Positions 1 through 7,271 of a stretch of 26,958 nt of DNA are shown piece after piece. The position numbers and the translations under genes are program-made. Position 1 is the first letter of the stretch. Each line of letters begins with the position of its first letter. The notes beneath the pieces are model-generated. The model saw nothing but the letters and a program-made list of their open reading frames with translations. It did not search any database and was not told the DNA's origin. The DNA comes from an uncultured Lachnospiraceae bacterium (GTDB lineage Bacteria > Bacillota > Clostridia > Lachnospirales > Lachnospiraceae): contig CAJLRL010000035.1 in NCBI GenBank assembly GCA_905209075.1, forward strand, positions 1-26,958, in the 5' to 3' direction.

Positions 1-238
1 CAGTGCATGGTACTATGTACAGAAGGGTGTAGTAAACTTTAAGGCAACAACACTCACAAAATACGCTGGAACATGGTGGTATGTAAGAAACGGTGTGCTT
101 AACACAAGCACAACACTCTGCAGATACGGAAACAGCTGGTTTGCAGTAAGTGGCGGCAAGGTCGCATGGGGCTACACAGGAAAATTGAAATACAATGGTT
201 CTTACTTTAATGTAGTAAAAGGAATTGTGAAATTCTAA
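1..238 (+). CDS. C-terminal fragment of a Trp-rich repeat surface protein
   Basis: Reading from base 2 to a TAA at 236-238 gives about 78 residues made of tandem units of the form K-Y-x-G-x-W-W-Y-V-x-N-G-V-x-N, e.g. TLTKYAGTWWYVRNGVLN and TLCRYGNSWFAVSGGKVAW. The last unit is degenerate and the protein ends in VVKGIVKF. The gene is cut by the left edge of the window, so its N-terminus and any other domain are not visible. The units match those of the secreted 562-residue protein downstream, so it is a paralogue. Aromatic repeats of this style resemble cell-wall or choline/glucan-binding repeats of Firmicutes surface proteins. That similarity suggests surface attachment or ligand binding but does not prove it. 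A strong terminator follows. Confidence 0.8.
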   Translation, partial: SAWYYVQKGVVNFKATTLTKYAGTWWYVRNGVLNTSTTLCRYGNSWFAVSGGKVAWGYTGKLKYNGSYFNVVKGIVKF

Positions 239-290
239 AAAATATGGCATATAACAATGCACACATAATTTCATAAATGTAAAAAATATG

Positions 291-325
291 AAATCCCGCA
301 TCACGAACGTGGTGCGGGATTTTTT
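291..325 (+). terminator. Rho-independent terminator
   Basis: A 14-bp stem (291-304 with 309-322, one U-G wobble) closes a GAAC loop, and the stem runs into six T. It ends the repeat-protein gene at the left edge. Confidence 0.9.
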
Positions 326-415
326 GTCGTAAAAAATATATTTTTGAAACTATATTGAAAAATGCTGCGACCTAAATCTTGTAAATGATAAATAGTGGAA
401 AGGAGACGTTAAAAT

Positions 416-709
416 GTGCAGAACAATGCAGAGATAAGAAACCGGGATAAGCCGGATGCTGAAAAGATGCAGCAGCTGAAAAAGCAGCTGATGGTCATTC
501 CATGCCGTATAGATTTCGGTAAAAACGGAGTATATGACGCAATGCTGATCGGAAAAACAGTCTATTTCAAAAATGGATCGTGGTGGCTGGTGCGTGATGG
601 AGTAGTGGATTTTTCAACAACGACATTTAAATACAATGGATATTGGTGGTATATAAATAAAGGAAGGGTAGATTTTTCAAGGCCAGGAAATGTAGTGTTT
701 TTTCATTAA
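416..709 (+). CDS. Short Trp-rich repeat protein without signal peptide (possible remnant)
   Basis: A 97-residue ORF starts at GTG 416, with GGAG at 402-405 ten bases upstream. It is the only in-frame start near the ribosome binding site. The ATG at 414 is in another frame and stops after seven codons. The first ~30 residues are charged and hydrophilic (QNNAEIRNRDKPDAEKMQQL), with no signal peptide or membrane segment. The rest holds two or three units of the same repeat as both neighbours (KNGSWWLVRDGVVDF, YNGYWWYINKGRVDF). Both relatives look extracellular, so a cytoplasmic two-repeat protein is odd. It may be the surviving 3' end of a longer gene shortened by recombination between repeats, or a real small protein. 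I cannot tell which from sequence alone. Confidence 0.55.
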   Translation: MQNNAEIRNRDKPDAEKMQQLKKQLMVIPCRIDFGKNGVYDAMLIGKTVYFKNGSWWLVRDGVVDFSTTTFKYNGYWWYINKGRVDFSRPGNVVFFH

Positions 710-727
710 ACGTAGGGAAATTAACAA

Positions 728-756
728 TTGACCATCAGAGAGCTACATATTACAAT
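728..756 (+). promoter_or_regulatory. Sigma-A type promoter for the 562-residue repeat protein
   Basis: TTGACC at 728-733 and TACAAT at 751-756 are separated by 17 bases. The predicted start is near 763, giving a ~30-base leader that contains GAGGAG (780-785) before ATG 792. Confidence 0.65.
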
Positions 757-791
757 GAATTTACTAAAAAAGTCAGTCGAGGAGATCACAT

Positions 792-2480
792 ATGAAAAAA
801 TTTTTAAAATCCATACTAATCCCATTAGTCTCTTTTGCTATCGCAGCTGCAGTATTTCCTGCAGGCACATCTTTGCTTGACAGCCAGACTGTACTTGCGG
901 ATACAACTGCTGATACCTCGATCAAAAACGGATTATTTCATGAGGGCACGGACTGGAATTATTATGTAAACGGAGAAATTGCCACAGGCACAACGACACT
1001 TGTGAAATATAATGGGAACTGGTGGTATGTCAGAAACGGAAAGATCGATTTTGACAGCCATACGTTATGTAAATACAATGGAAACTGGTTTTATGTAAGC
1101 GGCGGAAAAGTAAACTTTAACGCTGCAGGCCTGTGCAAATACAATGGAAACTGGTTCTATGTAAAAAACGGCATGGTGGACTTTGGTGCAACAACTCTTT
1201 GTAAATATAACGGAAACTGGTTTTATGTAAGCGGCGGCAAGGTAAACTTTAGCGCAACAACTCTTTGTAAATATAACGGGAACTGGTTTTATGTGAGCAA
1301 CGGAAAAGTAAACTTTAATGCTGCCGGTTTATGCAGATACAATGGAAACTGGTTTTACGTGAGCGGCGGCAGGGTAAATTTCTCCGCCACAGGATTATGC
1401 AGATATAACGGCTCATGGTGGTATGTCAGAAACGGAGTTGTAGATTTTGGTGCCAGAACATTGTACAGATACAACGGGATCTGGTGGTACATAAATGGTG
1501 GAAGGATTGATTTTGGCGCCCGCACATTATGTAAATATAACGGAACATGGTGGTTTATAGAGAACGGACAGATAAACTGGTCTGAAAATGCCAAAACATT
1601 AGTTAAATACGGCAGCAGCTGGTATTATGTAAATGGAGGAGTAGTAAACTGGAGATACAGCGGAAAATGTGTTTATGGTGACTACGAATATACAGTTGAA
1701 AACGGAGTAGTGGATTTTGGCGCACAGATCACAAAAAACGATCCATTCGCAAAATACATGAAGGCAAATCCGGCCAGATCCGGCATACAGGGAACAGTAA
1801 ATGCCATTGCAGATAATGGTACTGGAAAAAAATATCCTGTAAACTATACAAATGCCGATATAAGTGGAATCATCGGATATTATGTTACAGATTTTAATAA
1901 CGATGGCAGAGATGAAATGCTTGTGGTCAGACATTCAAGTGAAGATGATCTTATCTTTGAACTATACAAAAAAGATGGAAACAGCTGTGTAAAGACAGCA
2001 CAGACATCCGTTATAGACGGCGGTGTCAGATCCTTTAACGAAAAGACCGAGAAAATAATGCTCTGCGAGCGTTACGGTAAAAAATATATTTTCATGCAGT
2101 TCCACAATTCGGATTCGGCATTTTGTGATGGATATTACAGAGGCTTTGCACTTTTTCACGTAAGTGGTTCAGGATTTATAATGGATGCCAATGATGTATT
2201 TGCCGGCTCAAGTGACTGGCAGGAAGATAAGGGCTACATGAACAGCATCGGAAGGGTATGCAGCACACTGGATATATCGCTAAAGTATGATAACCAGATA
2301 TATGGGCTTGCAGAAGCTGCAAATTATACGGATTATATGTCCGGATACAAAGTATTTGCAGGAATAGAGACAAAAATGTCTATAAACCGCGATACCCTAA
2401 GGAAGAAACAGCAGGAATTAACAAATGGGGCAATAACAAGTTTTGAACTGGCAAAAATATACATAATCGGAGAACAGTAA
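792..2480 (+). CDS. Secreted protein with ~11 Trp-rich 22-residue repeats and a C-terminal Ca-loop-containing domain
   Basis: The 562-residue product begins with a clear Sec signal peptide: MKKFLKS, a hydrophobic core at about 8-24, and likely cleavage after VLA near 36. Residues 69-312 are tandem units of mostly 22 residues with consensus TLCKYNGNWFYVSGGKVNFS. The last two or three diverge in length and sequence. Residues ~320-562 form a different domain that carries DFNNDGRDE (367-375), an EF-hand-like DxNxDGxxE calcium-binding loop followed by a beta strand (MLVV). This pattern is common in extracellular Firmicutes proteins. Seven or eight units carry Cys at the same position (LC[KR]YNG), which is unusual for a secreted protein. 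No LPxTG motif or catalytic motif is visible. The repeats probably mediate binding to wall or glycan. The C-terminal domain has no assigned function. Confidence 0.88.
   Translation: MKKFLKSILIPLVSFAIAAAVFPAGTSLLDSQTVLADTTADTSIKNGLFHEGTDWNYYVNGEIATGTTTLVKYNGNWWYVRNGKIDFDSHTLCKYNGNWFYVSGGKVNFNAAGLCKYNGNWFYVKNGMVDFGATTLCKYNGNWFYVSGGKVNFSATTLCKYNGNWFYVSNGKVNFNAAGLCRYNGNWFYVSGGRVNFSATGLCRYNGSWWYVRNGVVDFGARTLYRYNGIWWYINGGRIDFGARTLCKYNGTWWFIENGQINWSENAKTLVKYGSSWYYVNGGVVNWRYSGKCVYGDYEYTVENGVVDFGAQITKNDPFAKYMKANPARSGIQGTVNAIADNGTGKKYPVNYTNADISGIIGYYVTDFNNDGRDEMLVVRHSSEDDLIFELYKKDGNSCVKTAQTSVIDGGVRSFNEKTEKIMLCERYGKKYIFMQFHNSDSAFCDGYYRGFALFHVSGSGFIMDANDVFAGSSDWQEDKGYMNSIGRVCSTLDISLKYDNQIYGLAEAANYTDYMSGYKVFAGIETKMSINRDTLRKKQQELTNGAITSFELAKIYIIGEQ
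996..1727 (+). repeat. Tandem 66-bp coding repeat array
   Basis: About 11 units inside the secreted protein gene. Units 2-6 are nearly identical at DNA level; 'TGTAAATATAACGG' recurs in several. This points to recent duplication or ongoing slippage. Unit lengths are 22 codons for units 1-8, then 24, 23 and 21. Confidence 0.88.
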
Positions 2481-2530
2481 CAGTTTATACTGATATGCGG
2501 TAGTACCGGTATATAAAAAATACTAAATGA

Positions 2531-2707
2531 TGTGTAAAACTTAAAGTACTTACAGCAGATGGAAACTTTGAACATTCCTATGTACTATATGATGAGATTA
2601 AGGGAACCTCTGAACAGGCGATAATACAGGCAAAGGAGGTTCAAAAGATCAATGAATTAGACCGGATGATTTTGTACACTATATCAGTCGCATTCCGCGA
2701 CTGGTAA
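2531..2707 (+). pseudogene. Open 58-codon stretch without a start codon (decayed coding DNA?)
   Basis: The spacer between the repeat protein and the next ORF (2481-2777, ~297 bases) has no intact gene I can defend. One frame stays open from 2531 to TAA 2705-2707 and reads like protein (VLTADGNFEHSYVLYDEIKG, then QKINELDRMILYTISVAFRDW). It has no ATG, GTG or TTG at its upstream end. An ATG at 2527 in a neighbouring frame stops after five codons. A strong AAAGGAGGT at 2632-2640 leads only to an ATG-AAT-TAG. I see no match to a known family. The best reading is a remnant broken by small deletions, with low certainty. Confidence 0.35.
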
Positions 2708-2777
2708 ATATGGCTGAAGTGTGTAAAAATAGTCATATCAGATTAGGGGATCATAAAGGAGGAAATAAGAGGTACAA

Positions 2778-3038
2778 ATGTCAGAAGGAGTATTGGAGGC
2801 AAATGGGGGACTGCCTGGACAGTATATTGATGGCATAATAGACATAATAGGCGAAAGCCATAATGTACAGATGTATTATCAAAACGAAATATTAAGGCAG
2901 ATTTTGTTCAACAAGAATGAACTAACAAGTGAGCAGATGAGAGAACTCATATATTCATATGGAAATTCGCTCCACGCAAAGGATACGATAGGCAGAAGAG
3001 TGTTTGTAAAGCTTGCAATGTCAGGATATACACACTGA
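2778..3038 (+). CDS. Hypothetical protein, 86 residues
   Basis: ATG 2778 has AGAGG five bases upstream and a stronger AAAGGAGG at 2755-2762, somewhat far away. The product is soluble, with a helical middle part (VQMYYQNEILRQILFNKNEL, TSEQMRELIYSYGNSLHAKD) and no signal peptide or Cys motif. I do not recognise the family. A second ORF in another frame (2710-2838, 42 codons, ATG start) overlaps its 5' end. Together with the broken frame upstream, this suggests that the locus may have lost its original reading frame. A terminator follows directly. Confidence 0.5.
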   Translation: MSEGVLEANGGLPGQYIDGIIDIIGESHNVQMYYQNEILRQILFNKNELTSEQMRELIYSYGNSLHAKDTIGRRVFVKLAMSGYTH

Positions 3039-3053
3039 ATATGCCTCATAAAG

Positions 3054-3099
3054 TGGTCAGAAAGTTACCGGAAAAAACGGTTGCTTTTTGACCATTTTT
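3054..3099 (+). terminator. Rho-independent terminator
   Basis: An outer TGGTCA/TGACCA pairing (3054-3059 with 3089-3094) and an inner AAAGTTACCG/CGGTTGCTTT pairing, with one mismatch and one wobble, close a GAAAAAA loop. Five T follow. It separates the accessory block from the ddl operon. Confidence 0.75.
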
Positions 3100-3100
3100 C

Positions 3101-3129
3101 TTGAGTTAAAGAATATAAGGTGTTATACT
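3101..3129 (+). promoter_or_regulatory. Sigma-A type promoter for ddl-murF
   Basis: TTGAGT (3101-3106), a 17-base spacer and TATACT (3124-3129) lie directly after the preceding terminator. The leader to ATG 3206 is about 70 bases. Confidence 0.7.
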
Positions 3130-3205
3130 TTTTAAGAATTATATAAATAACACAATATTAAACGAACAAGTTTGATTAAATATCAATTGTGAAAAGAGGA
3201 TCAAA

Positions 3206-4261
3206 ATGAACATTGTAGTACTTGCAGGTGGACTGAGCACAGAAAGAGATGTTTCCTTCAAGACAGGAAGCATGGTTGCAAAAGCTCTTAAGGAGAATGG
3301 ACACAAAGTTATACTATTAGATGTATTTATGGGATACAGCGATAAGGAAGAGGATCTGACAGGTATATTTGACCGTGCGGATGAGATAAGCGTAAAGGTC
3401 AGTGATATACCTACAGTTGCGCCTGATCTTGCAAAAGTTAAAGCTTCACGTAAAGATCAGTCGGCATGTTTCTTTGGACCAAACGTTATAAAAATGTGCC
3501 AGATGGCAGATATTGTATTTATGGCGCTTCATGGAGAAAATGGTGAGAATGGAAAGATCCAGGCTGCATTTGATCTTTTCGGAATCAGATATACAGGCAG
3601 CGATTACTTAAGCTCTGCAATCGCAATGAACAAAGAGACATCAAAGCAGTTTTTCCTTGCAAATGGAATCCCTGCTCCAAAGGGAATCTCTATGACAAGA
3701 GATACTAGGGAAGATGATGTAACAAAGCTCGAGCTTACTTTGCCATGTGTTGTAAAACCATGCTGTGGTGGTTCAAGTATAGGTGTTACCATAGTAAGAA
3801 ATGCAGACGAATTCAAGGCTGCACTTGACGATGCATTTAAGTGGGAAGACGAACTCGTTATCGAAGAGTATGTAGAGGGAAGAGAATTCTCTGTCGGAGT
3901 TATTGAGGGAAAAGCACTTCCTATAATAGAGATCGCACCTATCGCAGGATTCTATGACTATAAGAATAAATACAAAGCTGGCAGCACAGTAGAGACTTGT
4001 CCGGCAGAACTTCCGGATGAAGTTACAAAGCAGATGCAGCATTATGCAGAGGAAGTTGCCAGAGTTATCGGACTTGATACATATTCCAGATCTGATTTCC
4101 TATTAAATGACAAAAACGAAATGTTCTGTCTCGAAGCAAATACACTTCCAGGTATGACACCGACAAGCCTTCTTCCACAGGAGGCAGCAGCAGTAGGTGT
4201 TAATTTTAACCAACTATGTGAGCATTTGATCACAATATCGCTCAAAAAATACGAGGTGTAA
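3206..4261 (+). CDS. ddl: D-alanine--D-alanine ligase
   Basis: This 351-residue ATP-grasp enzyme joins two D-alanines with ATP hydrolysis to give the dipeptide that ends the peptidoglycan stem. Visible family marks are GGLSTERDVS near the N-terminus (Glu13 binds the first D-Ala), HGENGENG (109-116), the glycine-rich loop KPCCGGSSIGV (184-194), EEYVEGREFSVGV, the omega-loop YDYKNKY (250-256), R295/D297, and the metal-site ExN of LEANTLPGMT (E310, N312). The omega-loop Tyr is the D-Ala-specific type, so a D-lactate ligase of the vancomycin-resistance type is unlikely. The length is normal. AGAGGA precedes ATG 3206. murF begins two bases after the stop, so the two consecutive steps of the pathway are co-expressed. 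Confidence 0.95.
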   Translation: MNIVVLAGGLSTERDVSFKTGSMVAKALKENGHKVILLDVFMGYSDKEEDLTGIFDRADEISVKVSDIPTVAPDLAKVKASRKDQSACFFGPNVIKMCQMADIVFMALHGENGENGKIQAAFDLFGIRYTGSDYLSSAIAMNKETSKQFFLANGIPAPKGISMTRDTREDDVTKLELTLPCVVKPCCGGSSIGVTIVRNADEFKAALDDAFKWEDELVIEEYVEGREFSVGVIEGKALPIIEIAPIAGFYDYKNKYKAGSTVETCPAELPDEVTKQMQHYAEEVARVIGLDTYSRSDFLLNDKNEMFCLEANTLPGMTPTSLLPQEAAAVGVNFNQLCEHLITISLKKYEV

Positions 4262-4262
4262 A

Positions 4263-5711
4263 ATGTCAGATCAATACATGAAAAATCTTACATTTGAAAA
4301 TATTGCCAAAGCCTGTGAAGGAGAATATATAGGTGACGAGGCACTGCTATCAGACCGCATAAAAGGAGCTGTTATTGACAGCAGACTTGTTGAGGAGGGA
4401 TACCTTTTTATACCGGTAAAGGGCGAAAAAGTCGATGGACATAAATTCATCCCTGATGTTTTTCAAAAAGGTGCCGCTATAGTCCTTTCAGAGAAAAAAC
4501 TTGAGGATCCGGCAGGTCCATATGTGCTTGTCGATTCTACGACAGAGGCGATGAAAAAGCTTGCTGCTTTTTACAGAAAAAGTCTTGACATAAAAGTTGT
4601 GGGGATTACAGGAAGTGTCGGAAAGACCAGTACAAAAGAGATGATCTCATCTGTTTTGGAGCAAAAATACAGCGTACTGAAAACTGCCGGAAACTTCAAT
4701 AATGAGATAGGTCTTCCACTTACGATTTTCAGGATCCGTGATGAGCATCAGGTAGCAGTTCTCGAGATGGGAATATCTGATTTTGGTGAGATGCACAGAT
4801 TATCTGCAATGTCATGTCCCGATATAATGGTGATCACAAATATAGGATATTGCCATCTTGAATTTTTAGGTGACAGGGACGGAGTACTCAGGGCAAAGAC
4901 AGAGTGTTTTGAGCATATGATGCCGGATGCATCGGTAGTGTTAAACGGTGATGACGATAAGCTTGCGACAATACAGACTGTAAACGGAAAGTCTGTTGTA
5001 TTTTATGGTAAAGGACAGTCAGCAGAAAGCTGTGGTGATAACAGCCAAAACGACAACGGCAATAAAGCATATGCTGCAGCAGTTACGAGATCAGTATACA
5101 CGACCGGCATACAAAATCTTGGATTTGACGGAATGAAAGCGCATTTTGTCACACCACAGGGAGAATTTGATGCGCATATACATATTCCTGGTGAACACAA
5201 CGTATACAATGCAATGGCAGCAGCTGCGGTAGGTCTTAAACTCGGACTTACTGTTGACGAAATAAAGAATGGCATTGAGGCTGCAAAAACTATAGCAGGA
5301 AGAACAAACTTTATAAAGCATAACAACATGACTATAATAGACGACTGCTATAATGCAAATCCTGTTTCCATGAAGTCTTCGATAGAAGTCTTATCCCATG
5401 CAAGCGGCAGGACTATAGCTGTTTTAGGTGATATGGGAGAACTCGGAAGTGATGAGGAAAAACTTCATTATGAGGTTGGTAAAGCAGTCGGAAATGATCA
5501 TATAGATGCCCTGTTTTGTGCGGGAAGTCTGGCAAAACAATACGCACAGGGTGCACAGAAAACGGACAGTAATGTTGATGTGCATTATTTTGAAAAACGA
5601 GAGGATATGACAAACGAACTTCTTTCATATGTAAAAGAAGGAGATACAATACTTATAAAGGCTTCGCATTTTATGGAGTTTCCAAAAGTTGTGGAGGCAC
5701 TTCAGGCATAA
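4263..5711 (+). CDS. murF: UDP-N-acetylmuramoyl-tripeptide--D-alanyl-D-alanine ligase
   Basis: This 482-residue Mur ligase adds the Ddl product to UDP-MurNAc-tripeptide in the cytoplasm. The N-terminal domain (1-100) has the MurF-type VIDSRLVEEGYLFIPVKGEKVDGH. The central ATPase domain has the P-loop GITGSVGKTS (114-123), followed by KTAGNFNNEIGLPL and the conserved VLEMGISDFGEM. The C-terminal domain begins around IIDDCYNANPVSM, and VLGDMGELG is typical. Its ribosome binding site (GAGGTG, 4253-4258) lies inside the end of ddl and the genes are two bases apart, so translational coupling is likely. I see no terminator after it before the cyclophilin gene. Confidence 0.95.
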   Translation: MSDQYMKNLTFENIAKACEGEYIGDEALLSDRIKGAVIDSRLVEEGYLFIPVKGEKVDGHKFIPDVFQKGAAIVLSEKKLEDPAGPYVLVDSTTEAMKKLAAFYRKSLDIKVVGITGSVGKTSTKEMISSVLEQKYSVLKTAGNFNNEIGLPLTIFRIRDEHQVAVLEMGISDFGEMHRLSAMSCPDIMVITNIGYCHLEFLGDRDGVLRAKTECFEHMMPDASVVLNGDDDKLATIQTVNGKSVVFYGKGQSAESCGDNSQNDNGNKAYAAAVTRSVYTTGIQNLGFDGMKAHFVTPQGEFDAHIHIPGEHNVYNAMAAAAVGLKLGLTVDEIKNGIEAAKTIAGRTNFIKHNNMTIIDDCYNANPVSMKSSIEVLSHASGRTIAVLGDMGELGSDEEKLHYEVGKAVGNDHIDALFCAGSLAKQYAQGAQKTDSNVDVHYFEKREDMTNELLSYVKEGDTILIKASHFMEFPKVVEALQA

Positions 5712-5817
5712 TTTGCCAAAAATAAGATGCGGTAAGCTTGAATAAATAAATGTACTCTCAGAATGCTTCGTTTGAAGAAGATTCCGGGAGCACATATAAA
5801 AGAAGGAGAGAAAAAAT

Positions 5818-6339
5818 ATGGCACAGAATCCAATAGTAACAATCACAATGGAAAATGGTGACGTGATAAAAGCAGAGCTTTATCCTGAGATCGCACCAAA
5901 CACAGTAAACAATTTTATCAGCCTTATCAATCATAATTTCTATGATGGAGTAATTTTTCACAGAGTAATAAAAGGCTTTATGCTCCAGGGCGGAGATCCG
6001 GATGGAAACGGAACAGGCGGTCCGGGATATGAGATCAAAGGAGAATTCTCAGGTAACGGATTTAAAAACGATTTAAAACATACAGCAGGAGTGCTTTCAA
6101 TGGCGCGTACCATGATCCCTGATTCAGCGGGAAGCCAGTTCTTTATCATGCATAAGGATGCACCTCACCTTGACGGAGAGTATGCAGCATTCGGCAAAGT
6201 GACAGAAGGCATGGATGTTGTAGACAAAATCGCATGTGTGACAACAGATTATATGGATCGTCCGCTTGAGGATCAGAAAATGAAAACAGTAACAGTTGAA
6301 ACATTTGGTGTTGAATATCCGGAACCGGAGACTGTATAA
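5818..6339 (+). CDS. Cyclophilin-type peptidyl-prolyl cis-trans isomerase
   Basis: The 173-residue protein is a single cyclophilin domain that catalyses proline isomerisation during folding. The active-site block VIFHRVIKGFMLQGGDP holds the catalytic Arg and Phe. SMARTMIPDSAGSQFFIM and HLDGEYAAFGKV complete the fold. The cyclosporin-contact Trp of eukaryotic forms is not present, which is common in bacterial members. There is no signal peptide, so the protein is cytoplasmic. AAGGAG at 5802-5808 precedes ATG 5818. The stop overlaps the start of the next gene by one base (TAATG). Confidence 0.93.
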   Translation: MAQNPIVTITMENGDVIKAELYPEIAPNTVNNFISLINHNFYDGVIFHRVIKGFMLQGGDPDGNGTGGPGYEIKGEFSGNGFKNDLKHTAGVLSMARTMIPDSAGSQFFIMHKDAPHLDGEYAAFGKVTEGMDVVDKIACVTTDYMDRPLEDQKMKTVTVETFGVEYPEPETV

Positions 6340-7157
6340 TGATCATTCTTATAGAGGAGACAGGCAGAAAGCTTGTCTCTTTTTGCAATAAAAGAAAAAC
6401 TGACCGGATGATCTCACTGAAAAACGGGATAGATAAACATGGTCTCGAGGAATTTTTTTCAAAAAATGCAATAGACAAAAAGGATTGTGTATGGATCGTC
6501 ACAGACCGCTCGCAGGTAAAAACAGCCGATGAGGTACATGTTGCCGCGGCAGGACAGATGGACATAGGCACACAATATGCATTTGAAAGCCTTAAAGAGG
6601 TCGATGCGCAATACCTTGACAAGATAAGGATGCGTTATAACGGAATACCATGGGTGATAGGATACACAAAGAGGTGCATGATCCGGGAACTTTCACTTTC
6701 TGATATCCCGGCACTTTACGATCTTTATGAAAAGCCTGGAATTACAGATTTCGTTGAGCCATTATATGATCTTGAAAAAGAAACAGAATATCAAAAAAAT
6801 TATATAAAATATGTATACGGATATTTTGAATATGGTATGTGGCTTGTATTTGACAGGACAGATGGAAAGCTTATAGGAAGAGCGGGGCTTGATAACAGGG
6901 AATATGATGGAAAAAGTGAACTTGAGCTGGGATACATAATCGCACCTGAATACCAGGGCAGAGGCTATGCAGCGGAGGTATGTGATTTTATTATAGGATA
7001 TGCCTGGAAGAATACAGGCTATGACAGCATAAGCTGCTTTATCGAACCGGCAAATACAAAATCCAGGAGACTTGCAGAAAGGCTTGGATTTACTAATTCA
7101 GCTAATGTGATCATCGGTGGAAATTATATGGAAAGATGGCAGATTTTTAATAAATAA
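6339..7157 (+). CDS. GNAT N-acetyltransferase with a degenerate N-terminal domain
   Basis: In this 272-residue protein the C-terminal ~160 residues are a GNAT fold of the RimJ/RimL-like type. CMIRELSLSDIPALYDLYEKPGI opens it, LELGYIIAPEYQGRGYAAEV (about 195-214, with QGRGYA binding acetyl-CoA) is the core, and EPANTKSRRLAERLGF closes it. The first ~110 residues are not GNAT. DCVWIVTDRS, then a region ending YLDKIRMRYNGIPWVIGYTKRC, recall the shrunken HAD-like domain I associate with similar Lachnospiraceae acetyltransferases. That match is from memory and unchecked. The substrate is unknown. The start overlaps the cyclophilin stop by one base, so translation is coupled and no separate ribosome binding site is needed. 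Confidence 0.85.
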   Translation: MIILIEETGRKLVSFCNKRKTDRMISLKNGIDKHGLEEFFSKNAIDKKDCVWIVTDRSQVKTADEVHVAAAGQMDIGTQYAFESLKEVDAQYLDKIRMRYNGIPWVIGYTKRCMIRELSLSDIPALYDLYEKPGITDFVEPLYDLEKETEYQKNYIKYVYGYFEYGMWLVFDRTDGKLIGRAGLDNREYDGKSELELGYIIAPEYQGRGYAAEVCDFIIGYAWKNTGYDSISCFIEPANTKSRRLAERLGFTNSANVIIGGNYMERWQIFNK

Positions 7158-7158
7158 G

Positions 7159-7187
7159 TTGAAAAAAAATACTTTTAGAAATAATAT
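7159..7187 (+). promoter_or_regulatory. Sigma-A type promoter for the ROK glucokinase gene
   Basis: TTGAAA (7159-7164), 17 bases, TAATAT (7182-7187). The start is predicted near 7194, leaving a ~78-base leader. Confidence 0.65.
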
Positions 7188-7209
7188 AGACTTATAGATG
7201 CTGTTAAGA

Positions 7210-7249
7210 CGCAGTTCTGGCACTGTGATCAGACTGCGCACCACAGTGT
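7210..7249 (+). promoter_or_regulatory. Two interlocking inverted repeats in the glucokinase 5' leader
   Basis: CGCAGT (7210-7215) pairs with ACTGCG (7233-7238). CACTGTG (7221-7227) pairs with CACAGTG (7242-7248), and G7220-T7249 adds a wobble. The arms alternate (A, B, A', B'), which is an H-type pseudoknot order, or else two mutually exclusive hairpins. The last arm ends eight bases before GAAGGAG (7257-7263). As DNA, the CACTGTG/CACAGTG half-sites are 21 bases apart centre to centre and could also be an operator. Confidence 0.5.
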
Positions 7250-7271
7250 AAATTATGAAGGAGATTGAATA

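Noticed and set aside
996..1727. CRISPR-like regular repeats
   Set aside because: The 66-bp periodicity is a coding repeat in one open frame, without unique spacers.
3206..4261. Vancomycin-resistance type D-Ala-D-Lac ligase
   Set aside because: The omega-loop carries Tyr in YDYKNKY, the D-Ala-specific form, and no vanH, vanX or regulatory genes are nearby.
5772..5800. TTGAAG-17-TATAAA promoter before the cyclophilin gene
   Set aside because: Transcription would begin about 5806, inside the AAGGAG ribosome binding site, so the transcript could not be translated normally.
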